NCBI RefSeq assembly: GCF_030035605.1
Contig: NZ_CP106736.1
Span: forward strand, 2,356,001-2,420,000
Source: Silvimonas soli
Lineage (GTDB): Bacteria; Pseudomonadota; Gammaproteobacteria; Burkholderiales; Chitinibacteraceae
Length of the DNA stretch: 64,000 bases
Reading direction: 5' to 3'
Part shown: piece after piece, positions 52,058-59,197 of the stretch
How the letters are laid out: the number at the start of each line of letters is the position of its first letter
Position numbering within the stretch: position 1 is the stretch's first letter
Notes under the pieces: generated by a model
What the model was told of the DNA's origin: nothing
The model's input: only the letters and a program-made list of their open reading frames with translations
Database searches by the model: none
Program-made: the position numbers and the translations under genes

Positions 52058-52870
52058 ATGAAGCGCTATGTCTTGTTTGTGATCGCGCTCATCGTCACCG
52101 CGGTCTATCTTTTTCCGCTGTACTGGATGTACATCACCGTGTTCAAAAGCGCGGCCGAGATGTTCCAGTCCCCGCCTACCTTCTGGCCCGCCCACGCCGA
52201 ATCGCATATCTGGCAGGTGTTTACCGAGCGCGGTATGGGCAAGTTCTTGTGGAACTCGTTCATCATCGCCTGCGGCACCACGGCAGTGACGGTGTTTGTC
52301 GGTACTGGTGCAGCGTATGCGCTGGCTAGCGTACAAAACCGCTGGACCAGCCTGGCGATTTTCGCCGTGTTGGTGCTACAGGCGCTGCCATCGAGCCTGA
52401 TGGTGACGCCGATCTTCACCGCTTTCAAAGGACTCGGTCTGCTGGAAACCCCACGCCTGGCAGTGGTGATTGCGCAGATCACCAAAACGTTGCCGTTCTA
52501 CATCGTGCTGTGCCGCGCCAGCTTTGTGCAGATTCCGCGTGAACTGCGCGACGCCGCACTGGTGGATGGCGCCTCTCCCGCCCGCGCCTTCTTTGATGTG
52601 ATCTTGCCACTGGCGGTGAACGGCATTCTGGTGACGGCAATCCTGGTGTTCCTGCAATCGTTTGGTGAGTACGTCTACGCCCGCTCGCTGATTCTGGATG
52701 ACCAATACCAGACCGCCACGGTCGGGCTGTCGGCGTTTATTGGCGCCACCAAGATCGACTGGATCGGGATCATGACTTACTCCGCGGTGTTCGTAACGCC
52801 AATCCTGATCGCCTTCATGCTGCTGCAGCGGCGGATTGTGGCTGGGCTGACCGCTGGCGCTTTGAAGTGA
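52058..52870 (+). CDS. Sugar ABC transporter permease (MalG-like)
   Basis: 270 residues from the ATG at 52058 (MKRYVLFVIALIV). Six hydrophobic helices; the EAA loop is LRDAALVDGASPARAFFDVI (about 163-182). MalG-type partner of the preceding permease in the inner-membrane complex. Its stop codon lies inside the left arm of the 19-nt inverted repeat at 52867-52983, after which the ATPase gene starts. Confidence 0.92.
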   Translation: MKRYVLFVIALIVTAVYLFPLYWMYITVFKSAAEMFQSPPTFWPAHAESHIWQVFTERGMGKFLWNSFIIACGTTAVTVFVGTGAAYALASVQNRWTSLAIFAVLVLQALPSSLMVTPIFTAFKGLGLLETPRLAVVIAQITKTLPFYIVLCRASFVQIPRELRDAALVDGASPARAFFDVILPLAVNGILVTAILVFLQSFGEYVYARSLILDDQYQTATVGLSAFIGATKIDWIGIMTYSAVFVTPILIAFMLLQRRIVAGLTAGALK

Positions 52871-52983
52871 GCGGCTCAGAAAACCAAGTGGAACGATGCC
52901 GACAAGGCGTACGAAGTGTAGACAGTACAAGTGCTACGGCAAACGAGTACAACGCAGGCGGCAGGGTTTTATGAGCCGCTCAC
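52867..52983. repeat. 19-nt inverted repeat bounding a 117-bp spacer
   Basis: 52867-52885 and 52965-52983 are inverted copies with one mismatch (GTGAGCGGCTCAGAAAACC versus the complement of GGTTTTATGAGCCGCTCAC). The interior of about 79 bp shows no gene. It fills the gap between the second permease and the ATPase gene, overlapping the permease stop codon. It may be a MITE-like insertion or a large mRNA stem-loop modulating stoichiometry. Confidence 0.55.
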
Positions 52984-52995
52984 ACGGAACAGATC

Positions 52996-54069
52996 ATGAA
53001 TCGCATTGAAATTGAACATCTGAACAAGTCCTACGGGCCGGTGGAAATCCTCAAGGACATCACCATCGCTGTGCCGGAGGGGCGTTTTGTGGCGCTGATC
53101 GGGCCATCGGGCTGCGGTAAATCCACCCTGTTGCGCACCATTGCCGGGCTGGAACAAATCACCGGCGGCACGCTGAAAATTGACGGCAAAGTGGTCAACA
53201 AGACCCCGCCGCGCAAGCGCGACGTGGCGATGGTGTTCCAGAGTTACGCGCTCTACCCGCACATGAATATCGAAAAGAACATGTCGTATTCATTGCGCCT
53301 GAAGCGTAGCGCGCCGCAGGTCATCAAGGACAGCATTAGCGGCGTGGCCGAAACGCTGGGGCTGACACATTTGCTGGAGCGTATGCCGCGCCAATTGTCC
53401 GGCGGACAACGCCAGCGGGTGGCGATGGGCCGCGCCATTGTGCGCAATCCCAAGGTGTTTTTGTTCGACGAGCCATTGTCCAACCTGGATGCCGCGCTAC
53501 GCGTCCACATGCGCTCGGAAATCCGCAAATTGCACGAGCGCTTGCACGCCACTTCCGTTTACGTAACGCACGATCAGGTCGAAGCCATGACCATGGCCGA
53601 TCACGTGGTGGTGCTGCGCGCAGGCCGCGTCGAACAACAAGGCGAGCCGCTGGCGCTGTATGACAAACCAGCCAACAAGTTTGTGGCCGGCTTTATTGGT
53701 TCACCAGCCATGAACTTTATCGAAGCGCAAATCGGCGGTGATGGCCGCAGCGTGCTGTTTGGTGCCGAAGACCTGCAAACGCTGGATAGTGGCCGCGATT
53801 TGCCACCAGGTTTGAAAGTGTGGCTAGGCTTGCGACCAGAACATCTGCATCTGCAAGGTGCCGGGCAAGCGGTGCGCTGCGCAGTGGAGAACGTCGAAAC
53901 CACCGGCTCGATGACCTTTATCGAAGCCCGCCCCGGTGGCGCGGCCGCGCAACCGTTGCTGGTGGCGCATGCCGGCAAAGCCACGGTGACGACGGGGGAG
54001 CAGTTGAACCTGCATATCGCCACCGAACATTTGCATCTGTTCGATCGCGAGACCGAAAAAGCCATTTAA
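52996..54069 (+). CDS. Sugar ABC transporter ATPase (UgpC/MalK/MsmX type)
   Basis: 357-residue ATPase. Walker A is IGPSGCGKSTLLR (about 35-47), the Q-loop is MVFQSYALYPHM, the signature is RQLSGGQRQRVAMGRAIVRN and Walker B is VFLFDEPLSNLDA; YVTHDQVEAMTMAD contains the switch His. The C-terminal OB-fold/TOBE domain (about 240-350, including WLGLRPEHLHLQG) is typical of carbohydrate transporters. It energises the two permeases upstream. Such ATPases can serve several transporters. Confidence 0.93.
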   Translation: MNRIEIEHLNKSYGPVEILKDITIAVPEGRFVALIGPSGCGKSTLLRTIAGLEQITGGTLKIDGKVVNKTPPRKRDVAMVFQSYALYPHMNIEKNMSYSLRLKRSAPQVIKDSISGVAETLGLTHLLERMPRQLSGGQRQRVAMGRAIVRNPKVFLFDEPLSNLDAALRVHMRSEIRKLHERLHATSVYVTHDQVEAMTMADHVVVLRAGRVEQQGEPLALYDKPANKFVAGFIGSPAMNFIEAQIGGDGRSVLFGAEDLQTLDSGRDLPPGLKVWLGLRPEHLHLQGAGQAVRCAVENVETTGSMTFIEARPGGAAAQPLLVAHAGKATVTTGEQLNLHIATEHLHLFDRETEKAI

Positions 54070-54120
54070 GCGAAGGTGCTCCGGTGCGCTACAGCGCCAG
54101 GTATCTCGGATTTTATTGTT

Positions 54121-54140
54121 GACCGGAAACGTTTCCGGTC
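54121..54140. promoter_or_regulatory. LacI-type operator 2, before the alpha-xylosidase gene
   Basis: GACCGGAAACGTTTCCGGTC is a perfect 20-bp palindrome, 27 bp before the yicI-like start and sharing the 14-bp core of operator 1. TTGACC at 54119-54124 overlaps its left end and could be a -35, so repressor binding would block a local promoter. Confidence 0.85.
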
Positions 54141-54166
54141 AGGCATCAACAAAACGGAATTCCAAC

Positions 54167-56488
54167 ATGAAAATCAGTGACGGTAACTGGCTGATCCGCG
54201 AAGGTCTGAACATCCTGTACGCGGTGCAAATCCACAGCGTGGATGTGCTGGACGATGAACTGCTGATCTACGCCGCCCCGCGCGACGTCTCCGGGCGTGG
54301 CGCGCAGCTGGATACGGGTCTGCTCGCGTTTCGTATCCACTCGCCGCAGAACGGTGTCATTGGCGTGCGCGTCGATCATTTCCAGGGGGGGCGTGATACA
54401 GGCCCGCATTTTGAAGTGAACCGCCAACGTGTGCCGGTGCAGATCACCAACACCGCTACCGAAGCGACGCTGACCAGCGGCTCGCTGACCGTGCGCATCG
54501 CCAAAACCGGCGATTGGGCGGTGGACTTTCTGCGTGGTGAGCAGCGGATTACCGGTAGCGGTTTTCGCGGTTGCGGCCATCTGACCGATGGCAATCAGGA
54601 TGGCGCTCCGTATATGTTCGAGCGCCTCGACTTGGGTGTGGGCGAGAATGTCTATGGCCTCGGCGAGCGCTTCACCGCTTTCGTGAAGAACGGCCAGACC
54701 GTGGAAAGCTGGAACCGCGATGGTGGAACCAGCACCGAACAAGCCTACAAGAACATCCCGTTTTATCTGACCAATCGCGGTTATGGCGTGTTTGTGAATC
54801 ACCCGGAGAACGTCTCGTTTGAAGTGGGCAGCGAGAAGGTCACCAAGGTGCAGTTCAGCGTGCCAGGCCAGGGGCTGGAGTATTACGTGATCGACGGCCC
54901 GACACCGAAAGAGGTGCTGGACCGCTACACGCAATTGACCGGACGCCCGGCGCTGCCTCCGGCCTGGTCGTTCGGGCTGTGGCTGACCACTTCATTCACT
55001 ACCGATTACGACGAAGCGACGGTCAATCACTTTATTGATGGCATGGCCGAACGCAATATTCCGCTGCATGTGTTCCACTTTGACTGCTTCTGGATGAAGG
55101 CTTTCCATTGGTGCAACTTTGAGTGGAACCGTGAAACCTTCCCCGATCCGCAAGGCATGCTGGCGCGGCTGAAAGCGCGTGGCCTGAAAATTTGCGTGTG
55201 GATCAACCCGTATATCGCGCAACCGTCACCGCTGTTTGCCGAGGGCAAAGCCAAGGGTTATCTGCTGCAAAAGCCCGACGGCGATGTGTGGCAGTGGAAC
55301 AAATGGCAACCCGGTCAGGCGATTGTCGACTTCACCAATCCGGCCGCGTGCGAGTGGTACGCCGGGCATCTGCGCCGCTTGCTGGATATGGGCGTGGATT
55401 GCTTCAAGACCGACTTCGGCGAGCGCATCCCCACCGACGTGGTTTACCACGATGGTTCGGACCCGCAGAAGATGCACAACTACTACAGCTACCTGTACAA
55501 CAAGGTGGTGTTTGACGTACTGGTCGAAAAACGTGGCGCGGCCGAAGCGGTGGTGTTTGCCCGTTCCGGCACAGTCGGTAGCCAGAAGCTGCCGGTGCAC
55601 TGGGGCGGCGATTGCAGCGCTACCTACGAATCGATGGCGGAAACGCTGCGTGGCGGGCTTTCGCTGTGCTTGAGTGGCTTTGGTTTCTGGAGCCACGATA
55701 TCAGTGGCTTTGAGAACACCGCCCCCGCCGATGTCTACAAACGCTGGTCGGCGTTTGGTTTGCTCTCCAGCCACAGCCGCCTGCATGGCAGCAAATCGTA
55801 TCGGGTGCCTTGGCTGTTCGACGATGAGGCCGTGGCGGTGGTGCGCCACTTTACCGAGTGGAAATCGCGTCTGATGCCGTATCTGTATGACGCATCGGTA
55901 CAAGCCACCACCGGCACGCCCACCATGCGCGCCATGATGCTGGAGTTCCCGCATGATCCGGCTTGTGATTATCTCGATCGCCAGTACATGCTGGGTGATT
56001 CGCTGTTGGTGGCGCCGGTATTCAATGCGACGGGCGATGTCGACTTCTACGCGCCAGAAGGCCGCTGGACGCATCTGTTCAGCAACAAGGAGATTGTCGG
56101 TGGCCGCTGGCACCGCGAACAGCACAGCTTTTTGAGCCTGCCGCTGTACGTGCGCCCGAACACCTTGCTGGCGCTGGGCACCAACGATCAACAGCCGGAT
56201 TACGACTACGCCACGCAGAGCGAACTGCATCTGTTTGCGCTAAAAGACGGGCACGTTGCTACGGCAACGGTGCGTGACTTGCAGGGCGCGACGGTCAACA
56301 CCGTGAAGGTAAGTCGGAAAGGCAATGCCCTGAGCGTGGAACAAACCGGCAAAGCACAAGACCTGACACTGGTGCTGCGCAATGTGCCGACGCTGGCCAG
56401 TTCCCCGGCACTGGAGACGGAAAGCACGCCACTGGGTTTGCGTATCAGGATTCCTGCGGCAAAGCTGCCGCTGACCCTGGCTCTCTAA
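54167..56488 (+). CDS. yicI: GH31 alpha-xylosidase (YicI type)
   Basis: 773-residue glycoside hydrolase family 31 enzyme releasing alpha-linked xylose from xyloglucan oligosaccharides such as isoprimeverose. From the ATG at 54167 (MKISDGNWLIREGLN) the length is one residue more than E. coli YicI. The nucleophile D416 lies in KTDFGERIPTDV and the acid/base D482 in HWGGDCSATY, the same positions as reported for YicI. No signal peptide, so it acts in the cytoplasm on imported oligosaccharide. Preceded by LacI-type operator 2 and followed by a strong terminator. Confidence 0.95.
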   Translation: MKISDGNWLIREGLNILYAVQIHSVDVLDDELLIYAAPRDVSGRGAQLDTGLLAFRIHSPQNGVIGVRVDHFQGGRDTGPHFEVNRQRVPVQITNTATEATLTSGSLTVRIAKTGDWAVDFLRGEQRITGSGFRGCGHLTDGNQDGAPYMFERLDLGVGENVYGLGERFTAFVKNGQTVESWNRDGGTSTEQAYKNIPFYLTNRGYGVFVNHPENVSFEVGSEKVTKVQFSVPGQGLEYYVIDGPTPKEVLDRYTQLTGRPALPPAWSFGLWLTTSFTTDYDEATVNHFIDGMAERNIPLHVFHFDCFWMKAFHWCNFEWNRETFPDPQGMLARLKARGLKICVWINPYIAQPSPLFAEGKAKGYLLQKPDGDVWQWNKWQPGQAIVDFTNPAACEWYAGHLRRLLDMGVDCFKTDFGERIPTDVVYHDGSDPQKMHNYYSYLYNKVVFDVLVEKRGAAEAVVFARSGTVGSQKLPVHWGGDCSATYESMAETLRGGLSLCLSGFGFWSHDISGFENTAPADVYKRWSAFGLLSSHSRLHGSKSYRVPWLFDDEAVAVVRHFTEWKSRLMPYLYDASVQATTGTPTMRAMMLEFPHDPACDYLDRQYMLGDSLLVAPVFNATGDVDFYAPEGRWTHLFSNKEIVGGRWHREQHSFLSLPLYVRPNTLLALGTNDQQPDYDYATQSELHLFALKDGHVATATVRDLQGATVNTVKVSRKGNALSVEQTGKAQDLTLVLRNVPTLASSPALETESTPLGLRIRIPAAKLPLTLAL

Positions 56489-56510
56489 CCGGGCGCCAGC
56501 GGGAATGTGG

Positions 56511-56544
56511 AAAAGCGGCAGCCTATCGGTTGCCGCTTTTTTGC
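56511..56544 (+). terminator. Intrinsic terminator after the alpha-xylosidase gene
   Basis: AAAAGCGGCA (56511-56520) and TGCCGCTTTT (56531-56540) form a perfect 10-bp stem with a 10-nt loop and run into TTTTTT. It ends the xyloside operon 22 bp after the stop; the A-rich left arm could also serve the opposite strand. Confidence 0.85.
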
Positions 56545-56581
56545 GTCTGGACATTCACACCACCACCGCGCAAGCGATGAA

Positions 56582-56791
56582 TCAGTGATCCCAAGGCAAG
56601 GGAATGGTGAAGGTATCCGCTTCGGGCTGGGTGGATTGCTCGGCAGGAGGGGGAGGCAATTGCGCGGCCTGAACGGCTTTCTTTTCCTGAAGCAAGCGCC
56701 AGATGCGGACATGAGAGGCGCGATGCATGGCGATTCGGGCAAGGTTTGATTTGTTCACGGCGGGCCTGTGTGCTTCACGTGACGGTTTCAC
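56582..56791 (-). CDS. Doubtful small basic protein
   Basis: A 69-codon frame, basic in its first 40 residues (SNLARIAMHRASHVRIWRLL) and Pro/Glu-rich afterwards, ending TFTIPLPWDH. No family recognised; an overlapping frame on the other strand is similarly long, so chance is possible. If real, it would be a lone gene at the junction between the xyloside operon and the mobile element. The rest of 56545-57063 shows no convincing gene; its AT content rises towards the element. Confidence 0.25.
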   Translation of the reverse strand: MKPSREAHRPAVNKSNLARIAMHRASHVRIWRLLQEKKAVQAAQLPPPPAEQSTQPEADTFTIPLPWDH

Positions 56792-57063
56792 GGGGGCAAA
56801 CGCATCAAGTCACTGGATACGGCTTGCACTGGACCGCATTATCCGCTGGCTTGCGCATACCTTGGGTATTTTCGTGTTACAAATCAAAAACTGTGGACCG
56901 AATGGCTATCGAACTATCAACTGTAACCCGCACCATTGCTTGTTCCAGAAATTTTCATATGGCTTGATACCGTCAAAAATACCGTCAGGCCGCGCCCGCT
57001 TGCCTCATTTATGGGCGGTTTTCGAAAACAAGCGTTGCGCCATGAGCGTATGAAAATGGAAAA

Positions 57064-57085
57064 GCAAAACCCCGCAGTTGCGGGG
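57064..57085 (-). terminator. Intrinsic terminator at the left end of the element's leftward transcript
   Basis: CCCCGC (57070-57075) and GCGGGG (57080-57085) form a stem with a 4-nt loop. On the - strand it is followed by TTTTGCTTT. It lies 19 bp after the stop of the membrane-protein gene. Confidence 0.75.
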
Positions 57086-57103
57086 CTTGGTATCTACTTG
57101 ACT

Positions 57104-57748
57104 CTATCTCTTGGCTATCAGCTCGGTGACACCTTTCATGATTTCACCGACACCTTTCATGATTTCACCGACGCCCTCGGTGGTCGGGGTTTCGCTTTCA
57201 TCGTCATCGCCCTTTTCTTTTTCTTTTGTGGGAGCTCGTTCAAACACGCGCTTCAACAATGCAAATAGGAGCAATGTCGGCGGGATAATCAGTTCAGAAC
57301 CAATCAACAGTATGTGCCAATCAAAACCAGAGGCTGGGGATGGCTTTAGCTCGTCAACCTTGCTTGCGGAAACAATAGACGTTTTTTGTGCGGTCACGAC
57401 CTTCACGTCGGATGCAGGCGCTTCCCGGTGAGATGCTGCTTCCACCTCGTTCAGTTTCGCGCGCTGCATGGTGTAATCCGCTACCGTGCCAACAAAGCGG
57501 ATAAAGTAGAAGGTCATGGCGGCGACGAAAATAAGCGCCGCTGTAGCCACGATGACGCGCATACACCTTGCAACCCATAGATCAGAAGCTTCCTGATTCG
57601 GAATCGCAAAGTTGCTTGGTATCGGAGGGTAAAATGCGGCTTTAAATCGGTCCCAAGCGCCCATCGTCACTGTCTTGGAGGGCGTGTGGCCAGCCCCTGC
57701 GTTAGGTGCTGAAAGATCAACACCTCCTGGGTTATTCGCTTCAGCCAA
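57104..57748 (-). CDS. Two-helix membrane protein paired with the ImmA-like peptidase
   Basis: 214 residues with no family I recognise. A polar N terminus (about 1-58) is followed by a transmembrane helix (about 63-87, VIVATAALIFVAAMTFYFIR). A polar segment follows with an apparent Lys/Ser-rich stretch (about 88-143), then a second helix (about 146-167, ILLIGSELIIPPTLLLFALL). The tail is very acidic and basic (KEKEKGDDDESE) and carries a tandem 7-residue repeat GVGEIMK before VTELIAKR. Its start overlaps the end of the ImmA-like gene by eight bases, so the two are one unit. Confidence 0.7.
   Translation of the reverse strand: MAEANNPGGVDLSAPNAGAGHTPSKTVTMGAWDRFKAAFYPPIPSNFAIPNQEASDLWVARCMRVIVATAALIFVAAMTFYFIRFVGTVADYTMQRAKLNEVEAASHREAPASDVKVVTAQKTSIVSASKVDELKPSPASGFDWHILLIGSELIIPPTLLLFALLKRVFERAPTKEKEKGDDDESETPTTEGVGEIMKGVGEIMKGVTELIAKR
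57128..57169 (-). repeat. Tandem 21-bp duplication inside the membrane-protein gene
   Basis: Two identical 21-bp units, 57128-57148 and 57149-57169, encode the repeated heptapeptide VGEIMKG in frame. Perfect identity implies recent expansion, probably by slippage. Confidence 0.85.
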
Positions 57749-58247
57749 GTCTGATTCCTAATGCATCAAGCCTGAAACCCATTGCAGCACTTGAAACATT
57801 GAACATCTCAGCCATCTGCTCAACGCTATAAATGTTAGGTTTATTTGCTAGTACCCAGTCAATCGCTACTTTAGGCATGAGGAGCGCTGCCGCGAACTTG
57901 TTTGCGGCGACCTCTTTTGGGTCCTTAACGCCACTGAAAAAGCTCGCGACATCGTCACGGTAACGCTCGCTTTGGTCCGTTAGATGCCCTAAGGCTAAAT
58001 GCCCGATTTCATGCGCAACTGTGAAACGTTGGCGTACTTCGGGATCGGTGAGCTTGTAGCCAATCTCAATCCCGCCATTGTCTTGACGGCAGATATAGCC
58101 TGTTAGCCGATCAAAGGGCGAGATTTCTTTGATTTCTGCGCCCATGGCGCGAGCAATCGCAACGACATCTACCGGAACGCGACGGTCCCAGTATCTATCT
58201 AGTACATCCTTGGCAGAAAGGTGGGTGCGACCCTCTACAGCTTCCAT
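57741..58247 (-). CDS. ImmA/IrrE-family metallo-endopeptidase
   Basis: 168 residues. The zinc motif is H79-E-I-G-H83 in FTVAHEIGHLALGH, with the third ligand probably E112 in KEVAANKFAAALLMP, the standard ImmA/IrrE arrangement. The C-terminal part (YSVEQMAEMFNVSSAAMGFR) looks like the small helical domain common in these proteins. ImmA enzymes cleave or inactivate phage-type repressors or antitoxins. The expected XRE repressor partner is not adjacent; instead a two-helix membrane protein follows. A perfect 16-bp palindrome lies 77 bp upstream. Confidence 0.88.
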   Translation of the reverse strand: MEAVEGRTHLSAKDVLDRYWDRRVPVDVVAIARAMGAEIKEISPFDRLTGYICRQDNGGIEIGYKLTDPEVRQRFTVAHEIGHLALGHLTDQSERYRDDVASFFSGVKDPKEVAANKFAAALLMPKVAIDWVLANKPNIYSVEQMAEMFNVSSAAMGFRLDALGIRLG

Positions 58248-58270
58248 ATCCCTATTTTCTACATGGCTAA

Positions 58271-58290
58271 GCCCGCGCGATGCGGGCCTA
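58271..58290. other. GC stem-loop before the ImmA-like gene
   Basis: GCCCGC and GCGGGC around a 5-nt GCGAT loop, in the leader of the ImmA-like gene (24-43 bp before its start). It could sit in the 5' UTR or end an upstream short transcript. Confidence 0.4.
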
Positions 58291-58323
58291 TTGACGATGC
58301 TGCCAGTATGGACTAGATGCGAT

Positions 58324-58339
58324 CAAAATTGCAATTTTG
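58324..58339. promoter_or_regulatory. Perfect 16-bp AT-rich palindrome (putative repressor operator)
   Basis: CAAAATTGCAATTTTG reads identically on both strands and sits 77-92 bp upstream of the ImmA-like start, where a promoter is expected. Size and symmetry fit a phage-repressor (XRE-type) operator. No repressor gene is within the window. Confidence 0.6.
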
Positions 58340-58516
58340 CATATTCCAAGCCGTTAAACCGCGTTCCATACCGTTCCATATTCGCCATTTTGGTGGGCAA
58401 CCAGCGCCAGCAAGAGGGGGTATGCCAGCACGGATGCAAACGTTCGGCTTTATCGTTTAATAACTCCAGCCAGTCAGTCCTACAAAAGCCAGTAAATACA
58501 AGCCATTGCGCCGTTT

Positions 58517-58640
58517 GGGGTGTTTCGAAACCCTCGGCATAAATCCGAATTCATGGGGTGAGTTTTCGCAAACGCATGCACTCGCACCAATCGTCTGCCT
58601 CGTGCGCCCTGACCGGCCCTTTCATGGGGTGTTTTCGCAA
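58517..58640. repeat. Three GGGGTG-TTTCG boxes
   Basis: TTCATGGGGTGAGTTTTCGC (58550-58569), TTCATGGGGTGTTTTCGCAA (58621-58640) and a shorter GGGGTGTTTCGAAA (58517-58530) share one core. The first two also share the flanking TTCAT and CGCAA. On the - strand each long copy contains CCCCATGAA, with an ATG. Confidence 0.5.
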
Positions 58641-58781
58641 TGACTGCATTTCCTTTTTTATGGGCTTGCAAAACTCAGGCTGCTGGCGCCGTTTTACGCT
58701 CCCACGCCGCTGCTGGCAGTTGTTCCCACCAAGCAACGAAAAACCCGACACTGTGGCCGGGCCTCGCGCGCGCGCAATCAA
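58551..58781 (-). CDS. Doubtful phage-type small protein
   Basis: A 76-codon frame beginning at TTG, overlapping the stop of the GIY-YIG-like gene by four bases. The middle reads SLLGGNNCQQRRGSVKRR and the end MRLRKLTP. Short frames with a GGNNC-(Q/R)RRGSV stretch are familiar to me from small genes of prophages and satellites, but I cannot assign a function. A shorter version may start at the internal ATG preceded by AAAGGAA (MQSLRKHPMKG). It overlaps the GGGGTG repeats, so the region may instead be regulatory. Confidence 0.35.
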   Translation of the reverse strand: MIARARGPATVSGFSLLGGNNCQQRRGSVKRRQQPEFCKPIKKEMQSLRKHPMKGPVRAHEADDWCECMRLRKLTP

Positions 58782-59158
58782 GCCCGGTTCAAGTCAGGTG
58801 CGCGAAGCATGATTTCCTCTCGCTCGGCTTTATTGATGTCGGCTAGCTCCACGTTTCGCAGAAGAGTCAGTACGACCTGATGGCCTTGAAGTATTGCCTC
58901 AGCGAGGGCCCGATGCGAGGCCCTGAACTGGTCGAGCTTACCCCTGCGATAGGGACGGCCATGTAGCAGATTCAATACGTTGCGCCGATAGTGCTTCAGT
59001 GGGCGTTTGCTACCGCCCTTGGCTTTCCCCACATAGCTGTGTAACAGCTCGCCAGAACATGCGTCATAAACTTCCCACAGGTATAGCAGAGGCTTGTCCT
59101 GCTCCACGCCATTCTCATTGAGGTGAAATGTAAATGCCAATTCGGTCAATTTGCTCAC
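58778..59158 (-). CDS. GIY-YIG-like nuclease-fold protein
   Basis: 126 residues starting with GTG. The pattern LLYLWEVYDACSGELLHSYVGKAKG has the spacing of a GIY-YIG domain, with WEV in place of GIY and YVG in place of YIG. It is followed by RPLKHYRRNV (candidate catalytic Arg/His) and, near the C terminus, ADINKAEREEIML with a plausible metal-binding Glu. The assignment is by motif only. Small GIY-YIG proteins in mobile elements are often homing or repair nucleases. It follows the tail gene on the - strand across a 540-bp gap that holds the decayed + strand gene. Confidence 0.55.
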   Translation of the reverse strand: MSKLTELAFTFHLNENGVEQDKPLLYLWEVYDACSGELLHSYVGKAKGGSKRPLKHYRRNVLNLLHGRPYRRGKLDQFRASHRALAEAILQGHQVVLTLLRNVELADINKAEREEIMLRAPDLNRA

Positions 59159-59197
59159 CTTCGTAATTTCCCCAGGCAGTCCCTTGCACTGCGCATG

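Noticed and set aside
55226..56230. - strand frame (334 codons) opposite the alpha-xylosidase gene
   Set aside because: Shadow of a confidently identified enzyme whose catalytic residues match YicI.
56507..56749. 80-codon + strand frame after the alpha-xylosidase gene
   Set aside because: It begins inside the terminator hairpin, and no family or SD is evident.
57128..57169. Possible CRISPR-like repeats
   Set aside because: The two units are contiguous without spacers and lie in frame within a gene.
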